Positions 8,575 to 17,204 are shown, counted from the stretch's first letter. The stretch is 64,000 nucleotides of DNA from CAVPHV01 sp963821095 (GCA_963821095.1 CAWGCJ010000004.1:308984-372983), one strand, 5' to 3'. Notes: generated by a model not told the origin, from the sequence alone. A program made the numbers and translations.

Positions 8575-9494
8575 GTCGGAACTCCGGCCGGCTCAGCCGG
8601 TTCCTGATCGATACCTGGGAGCGGCAGGCAACTGAAGGGTTTCTGCTGGTCCATCCCGATGAGGCTGCGATTGAGGAGCGCATCGTCCACGACGAGGTCT
8701 CGATGGTCGACTTCCGGTTTCGCTGGATGCCGCATCGTGAGCTGCGGACCGATGTCGTGGAACTCGAGCGGCGCGGAATCATCAACCCGAATCGGGACGA
8801 GTCGATCCTGTACCGCGATCCACGTGATCCCAATGGGCGTCAGTGCTTTCTCTGCATCCGCAATATCACCGAGTGCAATCCGATGGAGGAATTGGTCTTC
8901 ATCGAGTTGGCGGGCAGGGCGTATGCCGCGGGAGCGAACTTCGCCTGGATCGAGCGCAATCACTACACGGTGATGGCGACGGAGCATCTCGACCAGGACT
9001 TCACCCCGCATGTGATCGATGCCATGCTCGAGCTATACGTGAGGACGGGCGGCGAGTTCCGGGTGCTGTACAACGGCGCCCATGCCGGGGCGACGATCCC
9101 GTGGCATCTCCACTATCAGATCACGACGGAGCGACTCCCCGTCGAGATGCTGCCACCGGGGCGCGAAGCCATGTACCCGGCGGCGTTGCAGCGAATCGAA
9201 ATCGACGGACGCGGCACAGCAGAAGCCGTTGAGGCGGTCAACGATTGGATCGACCGCGACCCTGAGCACCACCGAGTTAACGTGCTGGTGGCAGGGTCGG
9301 TCGAGCGGCCCCTCGTCCATATCTTCGCCCGGGATACCCGACTCAGCCACGCTGCGGTCAAGGGCTTGATGGGCGGGTTCGAGGTATGCGGCGACCTCGT
9401 CTACAGCGAACCCGACAAGCGTGGCGTCTTCGAGGACGCCTCAGTGGCGGTGGCGCGCCAAGCGCTCGAAGAGGTCCGGCCCCGCCTGGCATAG
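8571..9494 (+). CDS. GalT/HIT-superfamily nucleotidyltransferase-like protein (DUF4922-like)
   Basis: 307 aa. A Cys cluster (Cys92, Cys95 in CFLC, Cys102) and His171 (NGAHAGATIPW) precede HLHYQ (His179, His181, Gln183). The HxHxQ pattern is that of galactose-1-phosphate uridylyltransferase and Ap4A phosphorylase within the HIT superfamily, and the cysteines may bind zinc. As last gene of the coupled sugar operon it may transfer or phosphorolyse a nucleotide-sugar feeding or recycling the glycosyltransferase substrates; this is inference. The start is GTG 8571 overlapping the GT4 stop. No other family fits the motif better. Confidence 0.68.
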   Translation: MSRNSGRLSRFLIDTWERQATEGFLLVHPDEAAIEERIVHDEVSMVDFRFRWMPHRELRTDVVELERRGIINPNRDESILYRDPRDPNGRQCFLCIRNITECNPMEELVFIELAGRAYAAGANFAWIERNHYTVMATEHLDQDFTPHVIDAMLELYVRTGGEFRVLYNGAHAGATIPWHLHYQITTERLPVEMLPPGREAMYPAALQRIEIDGRGTAEAVEAVNDWIDRDPEHHRVNVLVAGSVERPLVHIFARDTRLSHAAVKGLMGGFEVCGDLVYSEPDKRGVFEDASVAVARQALEEVRPRLA

Positions 9495-9535
9495 AGCTCA
9501 CCGGCCGCCGGGGCGCTTCGCTGCCGTGTGGTGGC

Positions 9536-9638
9536 TAGGAGACCATTGAACAACGCCAGCTTGGGCTTGCCGCAACGTCTAGGACCAGGCGTTTGCTCGC
9601 CGGCGCAACCCGCACGGGGTTTGTTCAACACCCTCCTA
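9536..9638. repeat. Long imperfect inverted repeat between convergent genes
   Basis: Outer arms TAGGAG-N4-TTGAACAA (9536-9553) and the complementary TTGTTCAA-N4-CTCCTA (9621-9638) are followed inward by further partly complementary sequence. The right end coincides with the stop codon of the minus-strand gene. It may be a bidirectional terminator or a degraded small mobile element (MITE-like). Confidence 0.5.
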
Positions 9639-10088
9639 CCGGGCTCCCTGCCAGTAACTCAACGCACCGGCGATCTCCAGTTCCTTGTTCACGGTCATAG
9701 CGTCGAGGAACGCTACGACGGCCGTCCGCTCCTCAGCGCTGAGTTCGGTGAATTTCGAGAGGCTGAACGCCTCCAGATCCCCGGCCTGCGGAGTGAGTGC
9801 GCGGATCGTCGAGTCAACAACGGCCGCTTCCGAGAAGGGATGCTCCAATACCCAGGTCATGTAGGTGGGAAGGAAGAAGCGAAACCCCCCCGGACTGAGG
9901 AAGAACAGAGCGGCGTACTCGTACTCGATGAGGGTGTCGTCGGCGTCCTGCCAACGCGCCACCGGATAGAGCCCGCGAATGTCCATGTCGTCGTGGCACT
10001 CCTGGTGGAGTAGTTCGACGTTGGTCGGCCGCGGCGTGTCCGCAAACGCAGCCGCGACAGTAGTGATGGCCTCGGATGTCGTCGTCAT
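9636..10088 (-). CDS. DUF6714-like protein of unknown function
   Basis: 150 aa from ATG 10088 (MTTTSEAITTVAAAF). A -10-like TAGATT lies 8 bases before this ATG with no Shine-Dalgarno sequence, so a leaderless transcript is likely; a longer frame starting near 10205 would run into the adenosine deaminase gene. Conserved-looking parts are WQDADDTLIEYEYAALFFLSPGGFRFFLPTYM, here named by its pieces WQDADD and FFLPTYM, which recall DUF6714. No catalytic motif, signal peptide or membrane helix is seen. It is divergent from adenosine deaminase. Confidence 0.7.
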   Translation of the reverse strand: MTTTSEAITTVAAAFADTPRPTNVELLHQECHDDMDIRGLYPVARWQDADDTLIEYEYAALFFLSPGGFRFFLPTYMTWVLEHPFSEAAVVDSTIRALTPQAGDLEAFSLSKFTELSAEERTAVVAFLDAMTVNKELEIAGALSYWQGAR

Positions 10089-10195
10089 GCCGAAAGAATC
10101 TAGTGCAAGAACCTCCTGAGCACGGAAACCAACGCAAGCGAGTGCCGGCCAAACAGCGCGTTTCTCTGCGACATCAGCGATAGCCTGGCGCAGAT

Positions 10196-11212
10196 ATGGC
10201 ATCACAATTCGCCACCATGCCGAAAGTGGAGCTCCACCTCCACCTCGAAGGGGCCATTCCGTTGTCGGCGATGTGGGAGTTGGTCGAGCGCCACGGGGGA
10301 GAGCCCTCGGTGACGACGCCCGAGGATCTCGTCGATCGGTTCGCCTATACCGACTTCGCTCACTTCATCGAGACCTGGGTGTGGAAGAACCGGTTCCTCA
10401 ACACGTACGAAGCTTTTGAGTTTGCGGCAGCGGCAGTCGCCCGGCACCTCGTCGAGCAGAACATCGTGTACGCAGAGGCGTTCTTCTCACCGACCGATTT
10501 CCGCAGCTTCGGACTGGCTCCTGCCGAACTTGCCCTCGCCATCCGTCGAGGTCTCGATCAGGTCACGGGCACCGAGATAGCCTTGATCGTCGACCTCGTA
10601 CGGGACACAGGAAGCGAGGCCGCGGCCCGCACGTTCGATCAGGTTGCCGAAGTTGCCTCCGATGCGGGGGTCATCGGCATCGGGATCGGCGGTTCGGAGG
10701 CGGAGTACCCACCCGAGATGTTCTCTGCCGTCTATCGGACGGCCGGCGAACGGGGCTATCGACTGACGGCGCATGCCGGCGAAGCGGCGGGGGCCCCGTC
10801 CGTGTGGGGAGCGTTGCGGTCCCTTGGTGCTGAGCGGATCGGCCACGGGGTGCGGTCCGTTGAGGACCCTGCGCTGGTCGACTACCTGGTCGACCACCAG
10901 ATCCCGCTGGAGGTCTGCCCGACATCGAATCTGCGCACCGGTGTAGTGGCCGACTGGGAGACTCACCCGGCGCAGAAGCTGATCGAGTCGGGGGCGATGG
11001 TCACCGTCAACACCGACGACCCTGCCATGTTCCACTGCTCGTTGGCCGGCGAGTACGACGTGCTTGTCTCGCGGTTTGGACTCGACCTCGGGGCCGTCCG
11101 TCGCATCGCAGCCAACGCGATCGAAGCCTCATGGGCGCCGGAGGCGACCCGGCAGCGGCTCCATCGCGACCAGGGCACGTGGTGGTCGTCAGGGGCCGCT
11201 GAGATCCGGTGA
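10196..11212 (+). CDS. add: Adenosine deaminase
   Basis: 338 aa. All metal and catalytic motifs of the adenosine/AMP deaminase amidohydrolases are present: HLHLEG (His14, His16) at the N-terminus, LTAHAGE in the middle (zinc His and catalytic Glu), ERIGHGVR, and NTDDPAMF (zinc Asp). The enzyme deaminates adenosine to inosine in purine salvage. Related family members act on adenine or aminofutalosine, so substrate is probable but not certain. The start is ATG 10196, with ATG 10217 as alternative; there is no Shine-Dalgarno sequence, and TAGCCT about 9 bases upstream suggests leaderless transcription. Confidence 0.88.
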   Translation: MASQFATMPKVELHLHLEGAIPLSAMWELVERHGGEPSVTTPEDLVDRFAYTDFAHFIETWVWKNRFLNTYEAFEFAAAAVARHLVEQNIVYAEAFFSPTDFRSFGLAPAELALAIRRGLDQVTGTEIALIVDLVRDTGSEAAARTFDQVAEVASDAGVIGIGIGGSEAEYPPEMFSAVYRTAGERGYRLTAHAGEAAGAPSVWGALRSLGAERIGHGVRSVEDPALVDYLVDHQIPLEVCPTSNLRTGVVADWETHPAQKLIESGAMVTVNTDDPAMFHCSLAGEYDVLVSRFGLDLGAVRRIAANAIEASWAPEATRQRLHRDQGTWWSSGAAEIR

Positions 11213-11276
11213 GCGACCGACTCGACCGGCACCGTTGCTAGCCTGCCTCGTGGGTAACCCCGAGGAGGAACACTAA

Positions 11277-12254
11277 ATGCGTACCAAGCTCATTCTTGTG
11301 CTCGTGGCGCTCGCACTCGTTGCCGCAGCCTGCGGAGACGATGACGACGCCACAACCACCAGCGCCGCGGCGGCCGGTGAAACGACAACCACAGCAGCTG
11401 CGGAAACCACGACCACGGCGGCGGCCGAGACCACGACTACGGCGGCCGGCGAGACGACGACAACCGCAGCGACCGCTGCCGCTTGCGCCGTTGAGAGCCT
11501 GGAGCTCATTACGCCCGGCACCCTCACCGTGGCGACAGGTGAGCCGGCTTTCCCGCCATGGGTCGGAACCGGCGATGATGCGACCTTCGATGTTCCGGAA
11601 TCGGGAACCGGGTTCGAGTCTGCTGTCGTCTATGAGATCGCCAAGCGACTCGGCTTCGGCGAGGAGCAGGTGGTTTGGGTGCGCACCGGGTTCGACGAGG
11701 CGGTTGCCCCCGGGCCCAAATCGTTCGATTTCAACATCCAGCAGTATTCGATCAACGCGGATCGGGATCAGGTCGTCGACTTCAGCGTTCCCTACTACGT
11801 GACCACCCAAGCCCTCGTCACCTTTGAGGACTCGCCGTTTGTCAATGCCGAGAGCCTGGCCGACCTTGCCGACGCCAAGCTCGGGGCACAAATCGGGACG
11901 ACCAGCCTCGACTTCATCGATAACGTGATCCAGCCCAACGAGAAGGCTGCGGTCTACGACACCAACGTCGATGCCAAGTCGGCGATGGATGCCGGCCAAC
12001 TGGACGGCATCGTGGTCGACCTCCCGACGGGCTTCTACATCACCGCGGCGGAGATCGAAGGCTCGACAATCGCCGCGGCGTTTGCTGCTCAGTCGCAGGA
12101 CCCCGATGAGTACGGACTCCTGTTTGCCGACGGCAATCCGCTCAAGGACTGCATCGATCCAGTGCTCGAAGAGATGAGGGCCGACGGAACGCTTGCTGCG
12201 CTCGAGGAGCAGTGGCTGACATCAGGTACCGGCATCTTCGTGATCACCGGCTGA
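11277..12254 (+). CDS. Polar amino-acid ABC transporter substrate-binding lipoprotein
   Basis: 325 aa. A signal sequence ends in LVAAAC (lipid-modified Cys19), followed by a low-complexity linker of repeated TTTTAAAE/TTTTAAGE units (about 25-65). The rest is an SBP_bac_3 domain: GTLTVATGEPAFPPW at its start, GFESAVVYEIAKRLGF, and the second-lobe block LADAKLGAQIGTTS. It captures an amino acid or similar small ligand outside the membrane. GAGGAGG lies 8 bases before ATG. It is the first gene of a three-gene importer operon. The linker DNA is repetitive and could vary in length. Confidence 0.9.
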   Translation: MRTKLILVLVALALVAAACGDDDDATTTSAAAAGETTTTAAAETTTTAAAETTTTAAGETTTTAATAAACAVESLELITPGTLTVATGEPAFPPWVGTGDDATFDVPESGTGFESAVVYEIAKRLGFGEEQVVWVRTGFDEAVAPGPKSFDFNIQQYSINADRDQVVDFSVPYYVTTQALVTFEDSPFVNAESLADLADAKLGAQIGTTSLDFIDNVIQPNEKAAVYDTNVDAKSAMDAGQLDGIVVDLPTGFYITAAEIEGSTIAAAFAAQSQDPDEYGLLFADGNPLKDCIDPVLEEMRADGTLAALEEQWLTSGTGIFVITG

Positions 12255-12270
12255 CCGGTAGCGAACCACT

Positions 12271-13155
12271 CTGACCGAACCACAACCGCCTTCGGCCGTA
12301 GGGCTGAGCCGGACCCCGGGGCCTGGACCCCCGGGGTCCCGGCGAACCTCGCTCCTCCAGGAGGAGGGAGCGCGCGGGGCCCTGATTGCGTTCGTCTCGA
12401 CGATCGTATTCTTCGGCCTCGCCCTGTACTTCATCCTGACGTCGGAGGCCTGGCCTGCGGTTCAACAGCAGTTCTTCAACTGGGGTCACTTCAAGTCGTC
12501 GTTCCCCGACGTTCTCTCCGGCTTCTGGCTGAACGTCCAGATGTTCATGGTGGCCGAGGTCCTCATCTTGGTCTTTGCGCTCATCATCGCCATGATCCGC
12601 TCTCTGCGTGGCCCGGCTTTCTTCCCGCTGCGGGTGCTCGCCATTGCTTTCATCGACCTGATCCGCGGCATCCCGATCATCCTGCTCATCCTGTTGCTCG
12701 GATTTGGCGTGCCGGCGCTCCAGCTGCCCGGGGTGCCCACCAGCGCCTTGTTCTGGGGGCTGACCGCGTTGGTGATCAGCTACAGCGCCTACACCGCCGA
12801 GGTGTACCGCGCCGGGATCGAATCGGTCCACGAAAGCCAGCGCATGTCGGCCCGGTCGTTGGGTCTCACCCAGATCCAGTCGTTGCGGTACGTGCTGGTG
12901 CCCCAAGCCATCCGCAACGTCATCCCGGCTCTGCTGAATGGGTTCGTCAGCTTGCAGAAGGACGTGGCCCTCGTGTTCGTGCTCGGCGTCCGTGAGGCGG
13001 TGCGCGAGGCCCAGATCTACAACGCACGCACGTTCAACTACACCGCCTACATCGTGGCCGCCCTCCTGTTTCTCCTCGTGAGCGTTCCGGTGGCACGATT
13101 CACCGACTGGTACACCGAGCGGGACCGCAAACGCAAGCAAGCGATGAGTGCCTGA
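12271..13155 (+). CDS. Polar amino-acid ABC transporter permease (probable CTG start)
   Basis: The recognisable permease runs through ATG 12541, but that ATG lies inside a membrane segment. The frame is open upstream to a TAG just before 12265 and encodes a sensible N-terminus (TEPQPPSAVGL... then LIAFVSTIVFFGLALYFIL), with no ATG, GTG or TTG available. CTG 12271, 16 bases after the binding-protein stop, is the best start, giving 294 aa. HisM-type features are the EAA loop SARSLGLTQIQSLRYVLVPQ and about five membrane helices. The stop overlaps the ATPase ATG by one base. A start-codon sequencing error is the alternative. Confidence 0.8.
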   Translation: MTEPQPPSAVGLSRTPGPGPPGSRRTSLLQEEGARGALIAFVSTIVFFGLALYFILTSEAWPAVQQQFFNWGHFKSSFPDVLSGFWLNVQMFMVAEVLILVFALIIAMIRSLRGPAFFPLRVLAIAFIDLIRGIPIILLILLLGFGVPALQLPGVPTSALFWGLTALVISYSAYTAEVYRAGIESVHESQRMSARSLGLTQIQSLRYVLVPQAIRNVIPALLNGFVSLQKDVALVFVLGVREAVREAQIYNARTFNYTAYIVAALLFLLVSVPVARFTDWYTERDRKRKQAMSA

Positions 13156-13901
13156 TGGCAATGAAGCTCGAACTCCGTGACGTCCACAAGGCCTTCGACG
13201 ACAAGCAGGTCTTGCGGGGGATCGATCTCCAGGTGGAAACCCACGATGTGGTCTGCCTGATCGGATCGTCGGGCTCGGGCAAGTCGACGATGCTCAAATG
13301 TGTGAACCTGCTCGTCCCCATCGACCAGGGCGAAATCTTGTTGGACGGAGCGCCGATCACAGGTGGCGGCGTCAACCCGAACACCGTGCGGGAAAGCATG
13401 GGAATCGTATTTCAGGCGTTCAACCTCTTCCCTCACATGAAGGTGGTCGACAACATCACGCTCGCCCCCCGCAAGGTGCACGGGATCAGCAAAGCGGACG
13501 CCGAGGCGAAAGCGGGCGAGCTGCTCGAGCAGTTCGGCCTTGCCGACAAGATGCAGGATTACCCGGACCGTCTTTCGGGAGGCCAGCAGCAGCGGGTGGC
13601 CGTCATTCGGGCCCTGGCAACCGAACCGGACCTGATGCTCTTCGACGAGGTCACTTCGGCGCTCGACCCCGAACTCGTCGCTGAGGTTCTCAACGTCATT
13701 CGCGGTCTCAAAGACACCGGAATGACCATGCTGATTGCGACCCATGAGATGGGCTTTGCCCGGGACGTGGCAGATCGGGTTTGTTTCCTCGATGAAGGGG
13801 TGATCCTCGAGCAAGGAAGCCCGAAGGACATCTTCACCAACCCGCAGCAGCCCCGCACCAGGCAGTTCCTCCAGCGGATTGTCGAGGCCGGCCGCCTCTG
13901 A
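13155..13901 (+). CDS. Polar amino-acid ABC transporter ATP-binding protein
   Basis: 248 aa GlnQ/HisP-type ATPase. Walker A is GSSGSGKST, the Q-loop is VFQAFNLFPHM, the signature is LSGGQQQRVAVIRALA, Walker B is LMLFDEVTSALDPE and the H-loop is IATHEMGFA. The EVTSALDPE wording is characteristic of amino-acid importers. It energises the permease and binding protein encoded just upstream, with one-base overlap to the permease. A hairpin of repeat family B follows the stop. Confidence 0.93.
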   Translation: MAMKLELRDVHKAFDDKQVLRGIDLQVETHDVVCLIGSSGSGKSTMLKCVNLLVPIDQGEILLDGAPITGGGVNPNTVRESMGIVFQAFNLFPHMKVVDNITLAPRKVHGISKADAEAKAGELLEQFGLADKMQDYPDRLSGGQQQRVAVIRALATEPDLMLFDEVTSALDPELVAEVLNVIRGLKDTGMTMLIATHEMGFARDVADRVCFLDEGVILEQGSPKDIFTNPQQPRTRQFLQRIVEAGRL

Positions 13902-13921
13902 GCGCACCGCCCGATCAATCT

Positions 13922-13973
13922 CTGTTCTTGCGTACCTGGCGGCCACTACTGGCCGCGATGTACGCAAGAACAG
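13922..13973. repeat. Nested inverted repeat, family B copy 1
   Basis: Perfect 14-bp arms CTGTTCTTGCGTAC (13922-13935) and complement (13960-13973) enclose an inner stem GCGGCCA/TGGCCGC. It follows the ABC ATPase stop. Copy 2 at 42188-42235 shares GTTCTTGCGTA in the arm. Confidence 0.8.
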
Positions 13974-14016
13974 GAAATTCGCCTTGATTTGTGGGTTCCC
14001 GGTGCCGATGACGACG

Positions 14017-14048
14017 TAAGGCGTGCTCCGAAGGGGAACACGCCGTAC
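14017..14048 (+). promoter_or_regulatory. Hairpin in the leader of the OmpA-family gene
   Basis: GGCGTG (14020-14025) pairs with CACGCC (14039-14044), extended by GTA/TAC at the base and TCC/GGA near the loop. It ends 25 bases before the gene start and could be a terminator of upstream transcription or a 5-prime structure. Position and pairing are the only evidence. Confidence 0.4.
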
Positions 14049-14073
14049 CGAGCTCTGATCAGAAAGGCCGTGC

Positions 14074-15444
14074 ATGAGAAGCATCGCCGAAGGGGATCGC
14101 AGGATTCGTTGGCTAGTGATGGCATGGGTCGTTGTGCTCATCGCGGCCGGCCTCGTTGGCGTGAGCGCCATACAAGGTGACCTGACCGCCGAGGCGCAGA
14201 CCGCGCTCGACGAGGCGGACATCACGCTCGCTGCCGTGGAATTCGAAGGGCGCGATGCGTTGCTCACAGGTAGCGCCGGCGAACAAGCGAGGGCTGAGGA
14301 GATCGTGGCTGGCATCACCGGTGTTCGGACGGTGCGATGGGTCACCGTTGATCCGGCATCGACGGTCGCGGCAGATTCGGGATCGACGTCTGGAGCGGCG
14401 CCAACCAGCACGACGACGACAACGACCACCCTCGCGCCCACAACCACCCTTCCGCCGACAACCGCTCCCGAGGGCGTGAGCTGGTTCAACGCAAACCTGA
14501 GTGCCGGCACGCTGACGATGGCCGGCGCGGTCCCGGACTCGGAAGCCGCAGGGCGACTCGCCTACGTGACCGATCTCATCTACGCCCCCTTCCTCGACAA
14601 CCAAGTGGAAGTCGACGACACGGTCACGGCTGCGTCCTGGGTTCCCAACCTTGCCAATATCGCGGCAATACTTGCCATCGTCGGTGAGTCGAGTCTCGAG
14701 GTAGCCGGCGAGAAGGCGATCGTTCGCGGCTACCCGCCGACCGAGGAACGCGCCGCCCAACTGGCCGGAGCGTTGCAGCAGGCACTCGGGCCCGACGTCG
14801 AGTTGGCGACGGACTTCACCATCACCGGGCTCGAACCCCCGGTGGTCGCCGCCGATGCCCCTGGTGACGGCAAGCTCTACCTGACCGGCACGATGCCCAG
14901 CCAGGAAGTGGCCGACATGATTGCGGGAATCGGCATTCAGGTCTTCGGGGCGGAAAACGTGGTGAATGACCTCGAGGTGGCCGAGGGGATCGATACGACG
15001 TTCTCCCTGTTCCGGCTGCCCCTCACCTTCCCGCTCTTCCAGCCGGTGCCGCAGTGGAACATCACGATCGTCGACGACCTCATCACCGGCAATCTCAGGG
15101 GCGGAGCCACCTTCGCTTCGGGAAGCGCCAGGCTCAGCCCAGAGCTCGAGGAGATCCTTCCGATCGGTGCCGGGATCCTCTCCCGCAACCCTACCCTGGT
15201 GATGACCGTCGAAGGCCACACCGACAGCCTCGGTAGCGATGCAACCAACATGGCATTGAGCATCGCTCGTGCCGAAGCTGCCGCCAATTGGCTGATCGCG
15301 GCGGGGATTCAATCGGAACGCATTTTCGCCGTCGGCCTTGGGGAAAGTAGCCCCATTGCGGACAACAAAACTGCCGCAGGCAGAGCGAAGAACCGGAGGG
15401 TGGAATTCATCCTCGGGCCACCACAGGCACAAGGAGGGAACTGA
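14074..15444 (+). CDS. OmpA-family protein with BON-like repeats (ArfA-like)
   Basis: 456 aa. One N-terminal membrane helix (about 13-32) precedes BON-like repeats, one at about 45-95, others after a Thr/Pro linker (about 110-140). The C-terminal OmpA domain (about 345-450) has TVEGHTDSLG and LSIARAEAAANWL, with the Asp and Arg that bind diaminopimelate in peptidoglycan, and ends KNRRVEFIL. The helix-BON-OmpA architecture matches mycobacterial ArfA (Rv0899). It likely links membrane to cell wall. AAAGG stands before the ATG, and its stop overlaps the next gene's ATG region, as an operon with the following coiled-coil protein. Confidence 0.82.
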   Translation: MRSIAEGDRRIRWLVMAWVVVLIAAGLVGVSAIQGDLTAEAQTALDEADITLAAVEFEGRDALLTGSAGEQARAEEIVAGITGVRTVRWVTVDPASTVAADSGSTSGAAPTSTTTTTTTLAPTTTLPPTTAPEGVSWFNANLSAGTLTMAGAVPDSEAAGRLAYVTDLIYAPFLDNQVEVDDTVTAASWVPNLANIAAILAIVGESSLEVAGEKAIVRGYPPTEERAAQLAGALQQALGPDVELATDFTITGLEPPVVAADAPGDGKLYLTGTMPSQEVADMIAGIGIQVFGAENVVNDLEVAEGIDTTFSLFRLPLTFPLFQPVPQWNITIVDDLITGNLRGGATFASGSARLSPELEEILPIGAGILSRNPTLVMTVEGHTDSLGSDATNMALSIARAEAAANWLIAAGIQSERIFAVGLGESSPIADNKTAAGRAKNRRVEFILGPPQAQGGN

Positions 15445-16106
15445 TGAGTGGGATTCTGTTCGTACTCGGGGAGATTCTGATCTTCATGGTGGCCGCTACC
15501 GCCATCGGGTTCTTTCTCGGTAAGTGGTTGAGCACCCCCGGCGCCAGTGATGTCGAGTTGGTCGAGGAGGTCGAACGGCTCGAAAAGGAACTGGTCGACG
15601 AGGTTGAACGACTCGAGACGGAGCTATCCGAATCGCAACGGGCCGCCGACGGCCTGCAGAGCAGGCTGAATCTGGCCACGGAAGCGATTCGTGAGCTCGA
15701 GGGGGAGAAGGCCACCTTGGTGGCTTCCCACGACAATCTCGAAGTCGCGCTGTCGGAAGCTGAGCAACCGACCGCAGAGCTCGACGCCGGCGACAACGAC
15801 ATTGCCTCCGACGAGACCGTCGCCGCTCGGGAGGCCGAACTCGTAGAGCTCCGCGCCGAGATCGAGCGCTACCGGGCGGAACTGCAAGCGCAACCGGATC
15901 GAGCCAACGCAGTCGCTCAACTGGAAGCGGCATTGGTGTCGCGCGACGAACGGATCGAACGGCTCGAGGCGCAGATCACATCCGGCGGCTCGGACCTGCC
16001 TGAGCCGGCGGTGTCCGTGTCAGAGGCGACGACGGACTACGGGTTCAGCACCGGAGTTGGCGATATCGCCGACTCGCAGATCGATTTCGAGATTACGGGC
16101 CAGTAA
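15444..16106 (+). CDS. Membrane-anchored coiled-coil protein
   Basis: 220 aa. A membrane helix at about 4-27 (ILIFMVAATAIGFFLGKWL) is followed by a long acidic coiled coil with heptad-like VERLEKELVDEVERLETEL and later RIERLEAQI. The tail is Gly/Asp-rich. There is no enzymatic motif. Its start follows directly on the OmpA-family gene, so the two may form an envelope complex, as ArfB/ArfC do with ArfA in mycobacteria, although those are not sequence-similar as far as can be judged. A strong hairpin follows. Confidence 0.7.
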   Translation: MSGILFVLGEILIFMVAATAIGFFLGKWLSTPGASDVELVEEVERLEKELVDEVERLETELSESQRAADGLQSRLNLATEAIRELEGEKATLVASHDNLEVALSEAEQPTAELDAGDNDIASDETVAAREAELVELRAEIERYRAELQAQPDRANAVAQLEAALVSRDERIERLEAQITSGGSDLPEPAVSVSEATTDYGFSTGVGDIADSQIDFEITGQ

Positions 16107-16115
16107 GCCAGACGC

Positions 16116-16151
16116 GAGCCCGGGCGGGCGTTCCCTCCTCCGCCCGGGCTC
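16116..16151 (+). terminator. Hairpin terminator-like structure
   Basis: Perfect 12-bp arms GAGCCCGGGCGG (16116-16127) and complement (16140-16151) with a 12-base loop begin 10 bases after the coiled-coil gene stop. No T-tract follows, so it would be a GC-rich actinobacterial-type terminator. Confidence 0.6.
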
Positions 16152-16342
16152 CCTCGCTGCTCCGGCCACTCCTGTGGCCTCCCAACGCGTAGGCTTCGTT
16201 TCGATCGAGTCCGGTGGCGCCTGCTGCGACGCGGTTGAACGGCACACGCGGCCGTGACAAAAGGCCCCTGCGCCCGGCTCCCTGTGTGATCGATCATGGG
16301 AGTGGCGGCCGGCAGCCGCCGCCGGACCGAGAAGGAGGCTTC

Positions 16343-17204
16343 ATGGCTGATCCCGCCATCCGGGTTGACGGCATCCGGTACGCGTACGGTGACGTTGTTG
16401 CCGTCGACGATGTGTCCTTTGATGTCGGAGCGGGCGAGATCCTCGGCTTTCTCGGACCCAATGGAGCCGGGAAGTCCACGACCCTCAAGATAATGACCGG
16501 ATTGCTCGATCCGCAGGCCGGAACGATGACGATCTTGGGCCGCGACATGCCCGGGGACAAGGAGGAAATCCAGGAGCACATGGGGGTGTGCTTCGAGGAG
16601 AAGAACCTCTACCTAGACATGTCGGGTCGTGAGAACCTCGTCTTCTTCGGTCGGCTCTTTGGGTCTGAGCAACTTCGATCCCGATGATCTCCTCCGCCGG
16701 GTCAACCTCTTTGATCGTCGTGACGACCGCGCCGCGGACTACTCCAAGGGCATGCGCCAGCGTCTGATGGTGGCCCGCAGCCTCATCAACTCGCCCACCG
16801 TGCTGTTTCTCGACGAGCCGACCGACGGTCTCGACCCGGTGTCGTCTCAGGCAATTCGTCGCATAATCCGAGAGGAGGCCGATCGGGGCGCCGCCGTCGT
16901 CCTCACGACACACGACATGCTCGAGGCGGACAAACTGTCCGACCGAGTTGCCTTCATCAACGAGGGCAAGATCCTTGCGCTTGACCCACCCGAGGACCTC
17001 AAACTGGCCCACGGCCAACGCGGGGTCCGGGTCCGGGCTCGGAAGGGTGATGTCGTCGAGGAGACCGTCATCTCGCTCGACGACGCCGACGCCGGCGACC
17101 AGATCCGTCAAGCCGTTGCGGTTGAGGGGTTGATGACCATCCACACCGAGGAAGCCACGCTCGAGGACATCTTCATCGAGTACGCGGGGAGAGGCCTCGA
17201 GTAA
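16343..17204 (+). CDS. ABC-2 type transporter ATP-binding protein, frameshifted
   Basis: ATG 16343 is preceded by AAGGAGG. The first frame gives Walker A (GPNGAGKST) and the Q-loop region up to FFGRLFG, then stops at 16687. The +1 frame continues from about 16670 with LSNFDPDDLL, the signature YSKGMRQRLMVARSL, Walker B (VLFLDEPTDGLDP), H-loop TTHDM and the end of the ATPase. Removing one base near 16668-16675 (TTTGGGT) restores a 286-aa protein, a normal length. The broken state is probably a sequence error. The stop overlaps the next start by one base; the partners are two permeases downstream. Confidence 0.85.

Noticed and set aside
8571..9494. Ordinary galactose-1-phosphate uridylyltransferase (galT)
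   Set aside because: The HxHxQ motif fits, but length, the other Cys positions and the operon differ from galT of the Leloir pathway, so no gene symbol is given.
14113..15432. Minus-strand open frame of 439 codons
   Set aside because: Antisense to the OmpA-family gene, without domains; shadow of a GC-rich gene.
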